Shown: positions 51,641 through 61,121, counted from the first letter of the stretch. The stretch: DNA of 64,000 nt from Eubacteriales bacterium (GCA_030533405.1 JAUNJF010000016.1:1-64000), one strand, 5' to 3'. Translations and numbers: made by a program. The notes: a model not told the origin generated them from the letters alone.

Positions 51641-51789
51641 ACGAATGATTAGAATTCATGCTTGCAAGGACGAAAAAGAAAAGGTAGAATACAAAGGGTG
51701 TAGGTAACTATTTTGAGAATGTGAATAATCTGTTATGTTAGTTACGAGCATATTATGAAATACAAGAAAGGAAATATACATGTTTTTAA

Positions 51790-52338
51790 ATGAAATGTGT
51801 ATATTTGATAGAGTTTATGAACAATCTTTATCCGAATCGTTATTTTGATAAAAAAGAAGATGTACCATTTGAAAAGTTATATCAGCAAGGATTTCGTGGT
51901 GTGATTTTTGACATTGATAATACGTTAGTGCCACATGATGCACCCGCAGATGAGAAAGCGATCGCATTGATTCAGCAGTTGAAACAAATTGGTTATCAGA
52001 TTTGTTTGTTGTCAAATAACAAGGAGGAAAGAGTAGCATCCTTTAACGAACCATTGCAGGTGCATTACGTTTATAAAGGTGGGAAACCATTAAAGCGTGG
52101 ATATTTGCAGGCACTTGATAAATTGGGGACGAATCTGGAGCATACATTATTTGTTGGTGATCAGATTTTTACAGATATTTGGGGTGCAAGGCGTGTGGGA
52201 TTATATAGTGTGTTATTAGATCCGATTAATCCGAAAGAAGAGATACAGATTGTTTTGAAACGAATTCCAGAAAAATATGTAAAATGGAATTATAGAAGAA
52301 AACATCATTTGCATAAGAATGAATATGATTTGGAATAG
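51790..52338 (+). CDS. YqeG family HAD phosphatase
   Basis: A 182-residue HAD-IIIA phosphatase. Motif I is the nucleophile pair in GVIFDIDNTLVPHD, motif II is LLSNN, and motifs III-IV are GGKPLKRGYLQAL and FVGDQIFTDIWGARRVG. YqeG-like enzymes are small phosphatases often near shikimate or ribosome-assembly genes in Firmicutes (yqeG-yqeH-aroE in Bacillus). Here aroE follows directly. The start is uncertain: ATG 51790 has poor spacing to the upstream GAAAGGAAA, and ATG 51817 (MNNLYPNRYF) matches the usual family N-terminus. Confidence 0.88.
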   Translation: MKCVYLIEFMNNLYPNRYFDKKEDVPFEKLYQQGFRGVIFDIDNTLVPHDAPADEKAIALIQQLKQIGYQICLLSNNKEERVASFNEPLQVHYVYKGGKPLKRGYLQALDKLGTNLEHTLFVGDQIFTDIWGARRVGLYSVLLDPINPKEEIQIVLKRIPEKYVKWNYRRKHHLHKNEYDLE

Positions 52339-52444
52339 TTACTAGAAAGTGAAAAAGATAACAATTTAAAGTTGAAATTGATAAAACAACTTAGAAGATA
52401 ATCAGAAATAAAAGGAAAAAGTGAAATAAAAGAGGATAATAGTA

Positions 52445-53872
52445 ATGAAGATAAATGGTAAGACACGATTAATTGGTTTGATAGGGAATCCAGTAGAACA
52501 TACGCTTTCGCCAATTATTCATAATGGGATTAGTGAAAGAATGGGAAATTCATCTGTGTATGTTCCATTTAAAGTGGAAAAAGATGGGTTGGCAGATGCT
52601 GTGGCAGGTGCGTATGAACTGAATATATTAGGCATGAATGTTACAGTTCCACATAAGAATGATGTCATGAATTCTCTGATTGAGGTTGATGAGGCAGCAA
52701 AGCAGATTGGTGCTGTGAACACCTTGGTTAGAGTAGAAAGAACGGATGTGGAGACACAGGAGAATAATCATTTATCCGATAAAAAAACATATGGATACAA
52801 AGGATATAATACAGATATGCTTGGCTTACAACGCCAGATTCATGAGGATGGCATTTTGTTAAAGGGAAATACAGTTGTGATTCTAGGTGCTGGTGGAGCT
52901 GCAAAGGCAGTTGTTTACATGTGTCTTTTGGAAGGGGCAAGCAAGGTATATATTCTTAATCGAACACTTGAAAAAGCAATTGCAATTGCAGAGGATATGT
53001 CCCATTTGCAGGATTTGGCAAAGGACACTTGTATTGTACCATTGCCGCTTGCAGAGTATTCAGCAATTTCTGAAAAGGATTTGATTGTCTTTCAGTCGAC
53101 GTCTATTGGATTATCACCAAATGTGGAGGATGTTGTACTAGATGATGCTGCATTTTATGAAAAAGTAAAGGTTGGAATTGATTTGATTTACAATCCTGCA
53201 AATACAAAGTTTATGCAGCTGGTAACTGCGCATGGTGGCGTTGCCTATAATGCATTAAAAATGCTTTTATATCAAGGTGTAATTGCTTATGAATTGTGGC
53301 ATGATTTAAAGGTACCAAGTGAGATTGTGGAAGACATTTATGTGGATTTAAAACGTGCAGTATATCAAAAGGATAATATTGTACTAATTGGATTTATGGG
53401 AAGTGGAAAAACAACAATTGGACAGGAGCTTGCAAAACGGTTGCATATGCAGTTTTTGGATACCGATGCATATATTGAGGAAAAAGCAGGAAAATCCATA
53501 CCAGCGATATTTGAAGAGGATGGAGAAGAGTATTTCCGTAAACTGGAGACATCTGTGTTAGAGGAATTGCGGGATGGTTTACATAATACAATTGTTTCGA
53601 CAGGTGGTGGAATGCCACTTCGGAAGCAAAATGCGAATTTATTAAAAGAAATCGGTAAAGTTTTTTATTTGACAGCTGCGAATCAAGTGATTTTTGATCG
53701 CGTAAAGGGTGGGACAAATCGTCCATTGCTTAAATGTGAGAATCCTTATGAGAAGGTATGTGCATTGATGAAGGAGAGAAGACCATTATATGAAAATGCA
53801 GCAGATTATTTAGTAGATACCAATTGTAATGATATTGATGAAGTTTGTAGTGAAATTATAAATAAAAGATAA
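52445..53872 (+). CDS. aroE-aroK: Bifunctional shikimate dehydrogenase / shikimate kinase
   Basis: A 475-residue fusion. Residues 1-290 are AroE: LIGNPVEHTLSP (shikimate site), NVTVPHK with catalytic K71, GYNTD with D124, and the NADP loop GAGGAAK (148-154). Residues about 310-475 are AroK: Walker A GFMGSGKTT, DTDAYIEEKAGKSI, STGGGMP and the lid region NRPLL. The enzyme reduces 3-dehydroshikimate and then phosphorylates shikimate, consecutive steps toward chorismate. A short linker (about 291-309) joins the two. Both active sites look intact. It is followed by hisC, which can also act on aromatic substrates. Confidence 0.95.
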   Translation: MKINGKTRLIGLIGNPVEHTLSPIIHNGISERMGNSSVYVPFKVEKDGLADAVAGAYELNILGMNVTVPHKNDVMNSLIEVDEAAKQIGAVNTLVRVERTDVETQENNHLSDKKTYGYKGYNTDMLGLQRQIHEDGILLKGNTVVILGAGGAAKAVVYMCLLEGASKVYILNRTLEKAIAIAEDMSHLQDLAKDTCIVPLPLAEYSAISEKDLIVFQSTSIGLSPNVEDVVLDDAAFYEKVKVGIDLIYNPANTKFMQLVTAHGGVAYNALKMLLYQGVIAYELWHDLKVPSEIVEDIYVDLKRAVYQKDNIVLIGFMGSGKTTIGQELAKRLHMQFLDTDAYIEEKAGKSIPAIFEEDGEEYFRKLETSVLEELRDGLHNTIVSTGGGMPLRKQNANLLKEIGKVFYLTAANQVIFDRVKGGTNRPLLKCENPYEKVCALMKERRPLYENAADYLVDTNCNDIDEVCSEIINKR

Positions 53873-54048
53873 TGTGGAGTAAGAATAGGCATTAGTTGTT
53901 AATTAGGCAGCTGGTATGTGCAGATGGAAGTGAAATATAGACTCCACAAAGTGGGTGAATACTGATTATGGTTGTGACAAGTTTTCTATGAAAACTTGAT
54001 ATGTAGCGTCAGCACCTTTGCCAAAGGCGAAATTAAAATGCGCTGATG
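53873..54048 (+). promoter_or_regulatory. Structured leader upstream of hisC, class unknown
   Basis: TGTGGAGT (53873-53880) can pair with ACTCCACA (53941-53948). The same CCAC can instead pair with the next GTGG (53951-53954), giving two exclusive states. Two further hairpins follow: CAAGTTTT / AAAACTTG (53978-53998) and CGTCAGC / GCTGATG (54007-54048) enclosing CCTTT / AAAGG. The ribosome site AGGAGG is ten bases later. No T-box TGGNACCGCG and no known riboswitch core are seen. Confidence 0.4.
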
Positions 54049-54072
54049 TTCAATATATAGGAGGACATAAAT

Positions 54073-55122
54073 ATGAGAGCATGGGAAAAGAATATTCGAA
54101 AAGTGGTGCCATATACACCAGGCGAGCAGCCAAAGGATACAGATATTATCAAATTAAACACCAATGAAAATCCGTATCCACCTTCGCCGAAGGTATTGAA
54201 TGCGCAGACGCAGTTAGAACGTCTTCGTTTGTATCCAGATGCAAAGGTAAGTGATTTGGTAAATGAGCTTGCAAAGTATCATGGATTAAAGGATGATCAG
54301 GTGTTTGTGGGTGTTGGTTCTGATGATGTTTTGGCGATGACATTTTTGACATTTTTTAACAGTGAAAAACCAATTTTGTTCCCAGATATTACATATAGTT
54401 TTTATGATGTATGGGCGGATTTATTCCGAATTCCATATGAGACAAAGGCATTAAATGAACAGTTTGAAATTATTGCAAGTGATTATTATGGAGAAAATGG
54501 TGGCGTGATTTTCCCAAATCCGAATGCACCAACAGGATTAGTTGTAACACTTGACTTTATTAAAGATGTATTAGATCACAACCAGGATGTCATTGTTGTA
54601 ATTGATGAGGCGTATATTGATTTCGGTGGAGAGTCGGCTAGAGCATTGCTTGATGCGTATGACAATTTACTTGTTGTTCGAACATTTTCAAAGTCTCGTT
54701 CTATGGCAGGCTTGAGAGTTGGTTATGCGATGGGAAATGCGGATTTGATTAAGGCATTAAATGATGTAAAATATAGCTATAATTCATATACAATGAATTA
54801 TCCATCTATCGTGCTAGGTGTGGAAAGTGTGAAAGATGAGGCGTATTTTAAGGAGACCGTGCAAAAGGTTGTGGAGACAAGAGAGTGGTTTGAAAAAGAG
54901 TTGACTAGATTGGGATTTACATATCCAAAATCAAGCTCGAATTTTGTATTTGCAACACATAGTCGTGTTTCTGCAAAGGAAATATTTGAAAAAACAAAAG
55001 AGGCGAAAATCTTTGTACGTTATTTTGATAAGCCTAGAATCGATAATTATTTAAGGATCACTATTGGTACAATGGAAGAGATGCAGACATTGGTAGCCAA
55101 ATTAGAAGAGATTGTTTTGTAA
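54073..55122 (+). CDS. hisC: Histidinol-phosphate aminotransferase
   Basis: A 349-residue fold-type I PLP aminotransferase. The family start KLNTNENPYPPSPKV is present, PNPNAPTG (149-156) and DEAYIDF (178-184) bind the cofactor, and K207 in TFSKSRSMAGLRVG forms the Schiff base. It converts imidazole-acetol phosphate to histidinol phosphate. No other his gene is nearby. Isolated hisC paralogues next to aromatic genes often act on phenylpyruvate or prephenate as well, so an aromatic role is possible. AGGAGG lies eight bases before the start, behind a structured leader. Confidence 0.92.
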   Translation: MRAWEKNIRKVVPYTPGEQPKDTDIIKLNTNENPYPPSPKVLNAQTQLERLRLYPDAKVSDLVNELAKYHGLKDDQVFVGVGSDDVLAMTFLTFFNSEKPILFPDITYSFYDVWADLFRIPYETKALNEQFEIIASDYYGENGGVIFPNPNAPTGLVVTLDFIKDVLDHNQDVIVVIDEAYIDFGGESARALLDAYDNLLVVRTFSKSRSMAGLRVGYAMGNADLIKALNDVKYSYNSYTMNYPSIVLGVESVKDEAYFKETVQKVVETREWFEKELTRLGFTYPKSSSNFVFATHSRVSAKEIFEKTKEAKIFVRYFDKPRIDNYLRITIGTMEEMQTLVAKLEEIVL

Positions 55123-55149
55123 TGTATATTATGTCAATATGAAATGATG

Positions 55150-55200
55150 AACTCCCCTATTACGAGTATTTTATGAAAAAATCCTCGTGATAGGGGAGTT
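55150..55200 (+). terminator. Strong hairpin after hisC
   Basis: A 17-bp stem (55150-55166 with 55184-55200, one G-T pair; AACTCCCCTATT / ATAGGGGAGTT ends) with a T- and A-rich loop. No T run follows, so it may be a weak terminator or an mRNA-stabilising end. Confidence 0.5.
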
Positions 55201-55316
55201 GACGTATACGGGAAATCTCTTTATCATAAATGATATACATTAGATAATCTCATTTTAGAATCATGTTATTCTCTGAATTAGATAACCAAGATTAAAAACA
55301 TAACAGGAGAATAATA

Positions 55317-56270
55317 ATGAATTATAACGAATTTTTGAATTATATTAAGGATAATATTTTAGAGGTATTAAAGAATCAAAAGGATAACGAGGATTCTGCA
55401 GAATATGAAGTTAGTTTACATAAGATATCGAAAAACAATGGAATTGTTTTAGACGGACTTTCTATTCGCAAAAAAGGAGAGTATATTAGTCCGAATATCT
55501 ATTTGAATTCCTATTACGAAGGATATCAAATGGGCAAACCAATTTCTGTGATTATGGAGGAGATTGTATACCGATATGAGCAGATTGGTGAGGAAGCAAC
55601 CATCAAGGTTGAGGACTTAACAGATTTTAATGCAATCAAAGATAAGATTGTATTGCGATTGGTGAATTATGAGAAGAATCAGGAGGTGCTAAAGCATTGT
55701 CCGCATCGCAAATACTTGGATTTGGCAATTACATTTCGATATATTGCCAGCAAAGGTGCGCTCGGGGTAGCAAGCTCTCTTGTTTCTAATACAGAGTTTG
55801 AATTGTGGAAAGTGGATTTGGAAGAGTTGTATCATTTGGCATTGTTTAATACGATGCGAGAATTTCCTTGGAAGATGGAATCATTGGTTAAGATTGTGAC
55901 AGACAGCATTCGGAATGACAAGCAGGATATATTGTCGGAAGAGTTGATACAGGAATTGGAACAAATGGAGAATGGTGTGAGCATGTATGTGTTGACGAAC
56001 GATCATGGTATTAACGGGGCGACGTCTATGCTATATGATCATGTGATTTATAATTTTGCAAAAGTGCAGGATTGTAATATTTATATTTTACCATCTAGTG
56101 TTCATGAGGTCATGTTGGTTCCGGAAAATGCAGATGTTGAACCTGAGTTTTTGAGTAATTTGGTGATGGAAGCAAACCAGAGTACAGTGGGATATATTGA
56201 TTTGTTGTCAGATCACGTTTACTACTATGATAAAGAACGTGAACAGGTGTATATATATGGACAGAATTGA
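55317..56270 (+). CDS. DUF5688 family protein
   Basis: A 317-residue soluble protein that resembles DUF5688, a family found mostly in Lachnospiraceae. The pattern KNNGIVLDGLSIRKKGEYI with YISPNIYLNSYYEGYQ, and the later LYHLALFNTMREFPWKME, MYVLTNDHGINGATSML and IYILPSSVHEVMLVPE, follow the family. There is no signal peptide or membrane segment. The function is unknown. Members are often present in several copies per genome. It has AGGAG upstream and stands just before the TetR promoter. Confidence 0.8.
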   Translation: MNYNEFLNYIKDNILEVLKNQKDNEDSAEYEVSLHKISKNNGIVLDGLSIRKKGEYISPNIYLNSYYEGYQMGKPISVIMEEIVYRYEQIGEEATIKVEDLTDFNAIKDKIVLRLVNYEKNQEVLKHCPHRKYLDLAITFRYIASKGALGVASSLVSNTEFELWKVDLEELYHLALFNTMREFPWKMESLVKIVTDSIRNDKQDILSEELIQELEQMENGVSMYVLTNDHGINGATSMLYDHVIYNFAKVQDCNIYILPSSVHEVMLVPENADVEPEFLSNLVMEANQSTVGYIDLLSDHVYYYDKEREQVYIYGQN

Positions 56271-56299
56271 TTGACAAAATAATGCGTATAACATACAAT
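56271..56299 (+). promoter_or_regulatory. Sigma-A promoter of the TetR gene
   Basis: Perfect TTGACA (56271-56276), 17 bases, TACAAT (56294-56299). It begins at the base after the stop codon of the DUF5688 gene. Confidence 0.85.
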
Positions 56300-56304
56300 G
56301 ATTC

Positions 56305-56326
56305 TATGTGAGTTATAATTCACATA
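56305..56326 (+). promoter_or_regulatory. Probable TetR-family operator
   Basis: Perfect inverted repeat TATGTGA-N8-TCACATA (56305-56311 with 56320-56326), located at the expected transcription start. The position suggests autorepression by the TetR protein encoded next. Confidence 0.75.
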
Positions 56327-56342
56327 TGATAGGAGAAGTTGT

Positions 56343-56936
56343 ATGGGAAACAGTTTTATTAACAGAAAAGATAGAATTATTGCTTCTGCAATTGAGATTA
56401 TTAGTGAAGCAGGTTTGATGTCTCTTACAACAAAATCACTTGCGATGAAGGAGAATATGTCAGAGTCATTACTGTATCGATACTTTGGAGGAATCGAGGA
56501 AGTGTTGGTAGAAGTGGTTGATGCGTTTGTGAAGTTTGATGATGGAATACTTGCGACGTTAGAATCAAAGAACATATCTCATTTGGATAAAGTGGTCGAG
56601 TTGCTCAATATATTCAGTACATATTATGATGGATACGAGGAACTTGGAGCTGTTGTTTTGAATTATGAAGGATTTCTTCATAATGTGAATACAAGAGATA
56701 AGATGGCAAAATGTATACAGCAGCGTACACAATTTGTACAGCGTGAATTAGAAGCTGCCATGAAAGAGGGAGAAATTGTTGATACATTTACTCCGGAGGA
56801 ACTTACCAATATATTAATAGGAAGTCTGGATCGTGATTTATTGAATCGTCGTATACAGTATGGGGACAAGACACACAATGAAGTTGCCAAGTCCGTATTG
56901 GAGAAGATGGCAAGATTAGTTAGGATTGAGAAGTAG
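56343..56936 (+). CDS. TetR/AcrR family transcriptional regulator
   Basis: A 197-residue one-domain repressor. The N-terminal helix-turn-helix (about 9-55) reads KDRIIASAIEIISEAG, LTTKSLAMKENMSESLLYRYF, the standard TetR pattern. The C-terminal 140 residues form the helical ligand and dimer domain, whose ligand is not predictable. The perfect 7-bp inverted repeat immediately upstream is the likely operator, so it probably controls itself and perhaps the following genes (receiver protein, rarA). A good ATAGGAGAAG ribosome site precedes the ATG. Confidence 0.9.
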   Translation: MGNSFINRKDRIIASAIEIISEAGLMSLTTKSLAMKENMSESLLYRYFGGIEEVLVEVVDAFVKFDDGILATLESKNISHLDKVVELLNIFSTYYDGYEELGAVVLNYEGFLHNVNTRDKMAKCIQQRTQFVQRELEAAMKEGEIVDTFTPEELTNILIGSLDRDLLNRRIQYGDKTHNEVAKSVLEKMARLVRIEK

Positions 56937-56972
56937 TTTTATTGGAATGAAGGAAAGGTTCGGAGGAATAGT

Positions 56973-57368
56973 ATGAGATTTTTAGTAGCAGATGATGATT
57001 TTGTGAACAGAAAATTTTTAGAAAAGGTGCTCTCGGATTATGGTGAGGTAACAGTGATTGATAATGGTATGACTGCAGTGGAAACTGCTATTACACATAT
57101 CGAGAAGCGTGAGCAGTTTGATGTTATTTGTCTTGATGTCATGATGACAAAGTTAGATGGATATAAGTCTTTGGAGGCCATTCGAGAGGCAGAGGCTAAG
57201 TATGAGATAGCGAAAGAGAATCGTGCAAAGATTATTATGATTAGTGCATTAGATGAAGATCTTTCAAATAAACTACAGGTATGTGATGATTATGATGCAT
57301 ACATATGTAAGCCAATTTTAATTGAAGATATAGACAAGATTTTACAAGACTTTGGTTTTTCAAAATAG
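56973..57368 (+). CDS. Stand-alone response-regulator receiver protein
   Basis: A 131-residue CheY-like receiver with no output domain. The acidic pocket is D7/D8/D9 (VADDDF), the phosphorylation site is D55 in VICLDVMMTKLDG, and the conserved Ser/Lys are S91 (MISALDE) and K113 (ICKP). It probably works by protein contact, like CheY, Spo0F or chemosensory receivers. No histidine kinase is encoded nearby. It sits 36 bases after the TetR gene and 12 before rarA. Confidence 0.9.
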   Translation: MRFLVADDDFVNRKFLEKVLSDYGEVTVIDNGMTAVETAITHIEKREQFDVICLDVMMTKLDGYKSLEAIREAEAKYEIAKENRAKIIMISALDEDLSNKLQVCDDYDAYICKPILIEDIDKILQDFGFSK

Positions 57369-57380
57369 GAGAATGATGAT

Positions 57381-58715
57381 ATGGATTTGTTTGACTATAT
57401 GAGAGAAACGAATATGGAAAAGGAATCCCCTTTAGCAAAGAGATTAAGACCAACAACTTTAGATGAGGTTGTTGGTCAAAAGCATATTATAGGGGAAGAT
57501 AAGTTACTTTATCGTGCTATCAAGGCAGATAAGTTAAGTTCTATCATTTTTTATGGACCACCTGGAACAGGAAAAACAACACTTGCGATGGTGATTGCGA
57601 ATACAACGAGTTCTATTTTTACGTCCTTGAATGCAACTACAGCAGGAAAAAAAGATATGGAACAGGTTGTAGAAGAGGCAAAGAATCAATATGGTATGTA
57701 TCAAAAACGTACTATATTATTTGTGGATGAGATTCATCGTTTTAATAAGGCACAACAGGATTATTTGTTGCCATTTGTTGAGGATGGAACAATTATTTTA
57801 ATTGGTGCAACGACAGAAAATCCGTATTTTGAGGTAAATGGCGCTTTAATATCAAGGTCACACATTTTTCGATTGGAACCACTTCATAAGAGTGATATAC
57901 GTGAGTTGCTAAAGCGTGCAGTGTATGACAAAGAAAAGGGAATGGGTGCTTATAATGCGGAGATTGATGAGGAAGCGTTAGATTTTTTAGCGGATATGAG
58001 TGAAGGGGATGCGAGAAGTGCACTCAATGCAATTGAATTGGGTATTCTTACAACCAATCCATCAGAGGACGGTATCATTCATATCACACTAGAAGTGGCA
58101 GAGGAATGTATTCAGCGTAGAGCATTGCGATATGATAAGGATGGCGATAATCACTATGATACCATTTCAGCATTTATCAAGAGTATGAGAGGATCAGATC
58201 CGGATGCTGCGGTGTATTATTTGGCAAAGATGTTACATGCTGGGGAAAGTGTGACTTTTATTGCAAGAAGAATTATGATTTGTGCATGTGAGGATGTTGG
58301 TATTGCAGATCCGCAGGCAATTTGTGTTGCAGTTGCGTGTGCGCAGGCAGTAGAACGTGTTGGGATGCCAGAAGCTCAGATTATATTGTCCAATGCGGCC
58401 ATATATGTGGCACAGGCACCAAAGTCAAATGCTGTAACGAATGCAATTTTTGATGCATTGGATACGGTAAAGACGGTTTCTGTAAGTGGTGTCCCGCCAC
58501 ATTTAAGGGATGCACATTACAAAGGTTCCAAAGATTTAGGTCATGTAGGATATCAGTATCCGCATGTATTCCCAGGGAATTTTGTGAAACAGCAATATTT
58601 GCCGCATGAATTGGTTGGTAGTCGATTTTATCATCCGTCGAATAATGGGTATGAACAACAAACAAGGGAGCGCTTGAATAGGTTATACGGTGATTATGAG
58701 AATGGACAGTTATGA
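57381..58715 (+). CDS. rarA: Replication-associated recombination protein A
   Basis: A 444-residue AAA ATPase of the RarA/MgsA/WRNIP1 family. It starts with PLAKRLRPTTLDEVVGQKHI, Walker A GPPGTGKTT is at 59-67, Walker B is LFVDEIHRF, and sensor 1 lies in GATTENPYFEVN. The C-terminal tetramerisation domain (about 260-440) has HLRDAHYKG and GYQYPH. RarA acts at stalled forks with SSB. The short receiver gene upstream is probably co-transcribed, although no functional link is known. Confidence 0.95.
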   Translation: MDLFDYMRETNMEKESPLAKRLRPTTLDEVVGQKHIIGEDKLLYRAIKADKLSSIIFYGPPGTGKTTLAMVIANTTSSIFTSLNATTAGKKDMEQVVEEAKNQYGMYQKRTILFVDEIHRFNKAQQDYLLPFVEDGTIILIGATTENPYFEVNGALISRSHIFRLEPLHKSDIRELLKRAVYDKEKGMGAYNAEIDEEALDFLADMSEGDARSALNAIELGILTTNPSEDGIIHITLEVAEECIQRRALRYDKDGDNHYDTISAFIKSMRGSDPDAAVYYLAKMLHAGESVTFIARRIMICACEDVGIADPQAICVAVACAQAVERVGMPEAQIILSNAAIYVAQAPKSNAVTNAIFDALDTVKTVSVSGVPPHLRDAHYKGSKDLGHVGYQYPHVFPGNFVKQQYLPHELVGSRFYHPSNNGYEQQTRERLNRLYGDYENGQL

Positions 58716-58795
58716 AATGTAGTTTCTAACTAGGATGTGTTGAATGACTAGGGTTGTTATTTATGATACCAGGAAGATATAGAGGTTGATAAATC

Positions 58796-58990
58796 ATGGA
58801 AAAATTAAGAAGAATCATTGCAATGTTAACGGTAGTGGTGATTGTAGGATTGGTCATTGCGACCTTAATTTGTGGAATTACAGGAAGTGAGTATTTTTTT
58901 GCAATGTTATTTTTAACATTTGTTGTGCCTGTTATATTATGGGTATTTATGTGGTTTACTCGCTTAGTAAATAAAAAGGATGAGACTTGA
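58796..58990 (+). CDS. Small two-helix membrane protein
   Basis: A 64-residue protein with two hydrophobic helices (about 8-28 TVVVIVGLVIATLICG, and 35-57 AMLFLTFVVPVILWVFMW) and charged ends. GAGGTTGA lies ten bases upstream. No family is recognised. It follows rarA and precedes the SEC-C gene promoter. Confidence 0.65.
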   Translation: MEKLRRIIAMLTVVVIVGLVIATLICGITGSEYFFAMLFLTFVVPVILWVFMWFTRLVNKKDET

Positions 58991-59015
58991 AAAAACTTTC
59001 TTACTTTGATATAAT
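58987..59015 (+). promoter_or_regulatory. Promoter of the SEC-C gene
   Basis: TTGAAA (58987-58992), 17 bases, perfect TATAAT (59010-59015), with TGA just before the -10. The -35 overlaps the end of the small membrane-protein gene. Confidence 0.8.
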
Positions 59016-59075
59016 TTTGCGTTGAAGTAAGTCGTTTCAAAGACGAAGATATATTTAAAAGGATGGTAAAGACAA

Positions 59076-59582
59076 ATGAGTTTATTAAAAGAATGGCGCG
59101 ACTATGCATATAGTCTTGATGACAGAACACCACAGGGAAAGCAGTTTTGGCTTAATTATTTTGGTGTAGAGCAGGGTATTTACAAGCAGTTACTTTCTAA
59201 TGTAGATGAGGTAGTTACAGGTACAGTAAAAGAACTTGCTGAGAAGTATGAGACTACCATTCAGTTAATGACTGGATTTTTAGATGGTATTGACGAAAGT
59301 CTTAAGACTCCAAACAACATTGAGGAGATGGACGAGAATACAGTTGTTTCGCTTGATTTTGATTTAGAACTTTTATATAAGAACATGGTTGGTTGTCAGG
59401 CTGAATGGTTATATACACTTCCAGAGTGGGATGCATTAATCTCTGCAGAGAGAAGAAAAGAGCTTTACAAAGAGCAGAAGATTTCAAGAACTGTTGTAAA
59501 GCCAGCTAAGATTGGTAGAAATGATCCATGTCCATGTGGCAGTGGTAGAAAATTCAAACAGTGTTGTGGTAAGAACAACTAG
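59076..59582 (+). CDS. SEC-C motif protein
   Basis: A 168-residue protein, helical for the first 140 residues, ending with a zinc-binding SEC-C motif [16 protein letters not shown]. The ligands are C152, C154, C163 and C164. The motif is known from the SecA C-terminus and in stand-alone YecA-like proteins that contact the ribosome or SecB-like partners. The N-terminal region is not recognised. It is transcribed from a strong promoter and is probably co-transcribed with gltX 20 bases downstream. Confidence 0.85.
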   Translation: MSLLKEWRDYAYSLDDRTPQGKQFWLNYFGVEQGIYKQLLSNVDEVVTGTVKELAEKYETTIQLMTGFLDGIDESLKTPNNIEEMDENTVVSLDFDLELLYKNMVGCQAEWLYTLPEWDALISAERRKELYKEQKISRTVVKPAKIGRNDPCPCGSGRKFKQCCGKNN

Positions 59583-59602
59583 TGCAAAAGGAAGGATAAT
59601 AG

Positions 59603-61063
59603 ATGAGCACAATTAGAACCAGATTTGCACCAAGTCCAACAGGTAGAATGCATGTAGGTAATTTGCGTACAGCTCTTTATGCGTATTTGGTTGCAAAACA
59701 TGAAGATGGAGATTTTATTTTAAGAATTGAGGATACTGATCAGGAGCGTTTAGTTGAAGGTGCAGTAGATATTATTTATCGTACAATGCAGGGAACAGGA
59801 TTGCTTCATGATGAGGGCCCAGATAAAGATAAGGGTTTTGGTCCTTACGTACAAAGTGAACGTCAGGCACAGGGTATCTATATGGAGTATGCAAAGCAGC
59901 TTGTAGAGAAAGGTGAAGCATATTACTGTTTCTGTGACAAAGAGCGTTTGGATAATTTGATGGAAGAAGTAGTGGATGGAAAGTCTGTTCGTAAGTATGA
60001 TAAGCATTGTTTGTCTCTTTCGAAAGAAGAAGTGGAAGCAAAGCTTGCAGCAGGTGTTCCTTATGTCATTCGTCAAAATGTTCCTGAAGAAGGCGAGACA
60101 AGCTTTGAGGATGAATTGTACGGAACAATCACGGTTCCAAATGCAGAGCTTGATGATATGATTTTGATTAAATCAGATGGATATCCAACTTATAACTTTG
60201 CGAATGTTGTGGATGATCATTTAATGGGAATCACACATGTTGTAAGAGGACAGGAGTATTTATCATCTTCTCCAAAATACAATCGTTTGTATCAGGCGTT
60301 TGGTTGGGAAGTTCCGGCATATATTCACTGCCCAACAATTACGAATGAAGAACATCAGAAGCTTTCTAAGAGATCAGGACACTCTTCATACGAAGATTTG
60401 TTGGAACAGGGATTCTTGACAGAAGCAATCGTAAATTTTGTTGCATTGCTTGGTTGGAGTCCAGAGGATAATCAGGAGATTTTCAGCTTGGAAGAGTTGG
60501 TAAAGGCATTTGATTATCATCATATTTCGAAATCGCCAGCAGTTTTTGATATGGTGAAGTTGAAATGGATGAATGGTGAATATATCAAGGCTATGGATTT
60601 TGATCGATTCAAAGAGATGGCAATGCCATATATAAAGGATGTTATCACAAGAGATGTGAAAGTAGATGCTATTTTAGAATTGGTGAAGACAAGAATTGAA
60701 GTATTCCCTGATATTAAAGAGCATATTGATTTCTTTGAAGAATTGCCAGATTACGATATTGCAATGTACACACACAAGAAGATGAAGACCAATAGCGAGA
60801 ATGCATTGGAGATTCTTCGTGAGGAGTATGATATTTTGAAGGATGTAGAGGATTGGAGTATGGATACACTTCATGATACATTGATGGAATATATTGCAAA
60901 GAAAGAGATTAAGAATGGAACGGGCTTATGGCCAGTTCGTACAGCAGTTTCAGGAAAGCAGATGACACCAGGTGGTGCGTTTGAGATTATGGATATTCTT
61001 GGTAAAGAAGAATCCTTAAGACGTATGGAAATTGGAATTGCAAAGCTTGAACAGGCAAATTAA
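59603..61063 (+). CDS. gltX: Glutamate--tRNA ligase
   Basis: A 486-residue class I aminoacyl-tRNA synthetase. The HIGH-type motif is in [17 protein letters not shown] (HVGN at 17-20), [11 protein letters not shown] marks the glutamate site, and the KMSKS-type motif is KLSKR at about 253-257. The C-terminal anticodon-binding domain is complete. It charges tRNA-Glu, and in many Firmicutes also tRNA-Gln before amidation. This cannot be told from motifs alone. AAGGA precedes the ATG. A terminator follows. Confidence 0.96.
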   Translation: MSTIRTRFAPSPTGRMHVGNLRTALYAYLVAKHEDGDFILRIEDTDQERLVEGAVDIIYRTMQGTGLLHDEGPDKDKGFGPYVQSERQAQGIYMEYAKQLVEKGEAYYCFCDKERLDNLMEEVVDGKSVRKYDKHCLSLSKEEVEAKLAAGVPYVIRQNVPEEGETSFEDELYGTITVPNAELDDMILIKSDGYPTYNFANVVDDHLMGITHVVRGQEYLSSSPKYNRLYQAFGWEVPAYIHCPTITNEEHQKLSKRSGHSSYEDLLEQGFLTEAIVNFVALLGWSPEDNQEIFSLEELVKAFDYHHISKSPAVFDMVKLKWMNGEYIKAMDFDRFKEMAMPYIKDVITRDVKVDAILELVKTRIEVFPDIKEHIDFFEELPDYDIAMYTHKKMKTNSENALEILREEYDILKDVEDWSMDTLHDTLMEYIAKKEIKNGTGLWPVRTAVSGKQMTPGGAFEIMDILGKEESLRRMEIGIAKLEQAN

Positions 61064-61121
61064 ATAAAACGAGTGTAACGAGTTTTATGAATGCGTTTCT
61101 GAATCGTTATGATATGAGAAT

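Noticed and set aside
53873-54072. T-box leader before hisC
   Set aside because: No TGGNACCGCG bulge sequence, no clear specifier loop and no terminator T run were found.
61066-61090. Second terminator just after gltX
   Set aside because: ATAAAAC / GTTTTAT can pair, but the stem is AT-only and short with no T run. The hairpin at 61122-61163 is the better terminator.
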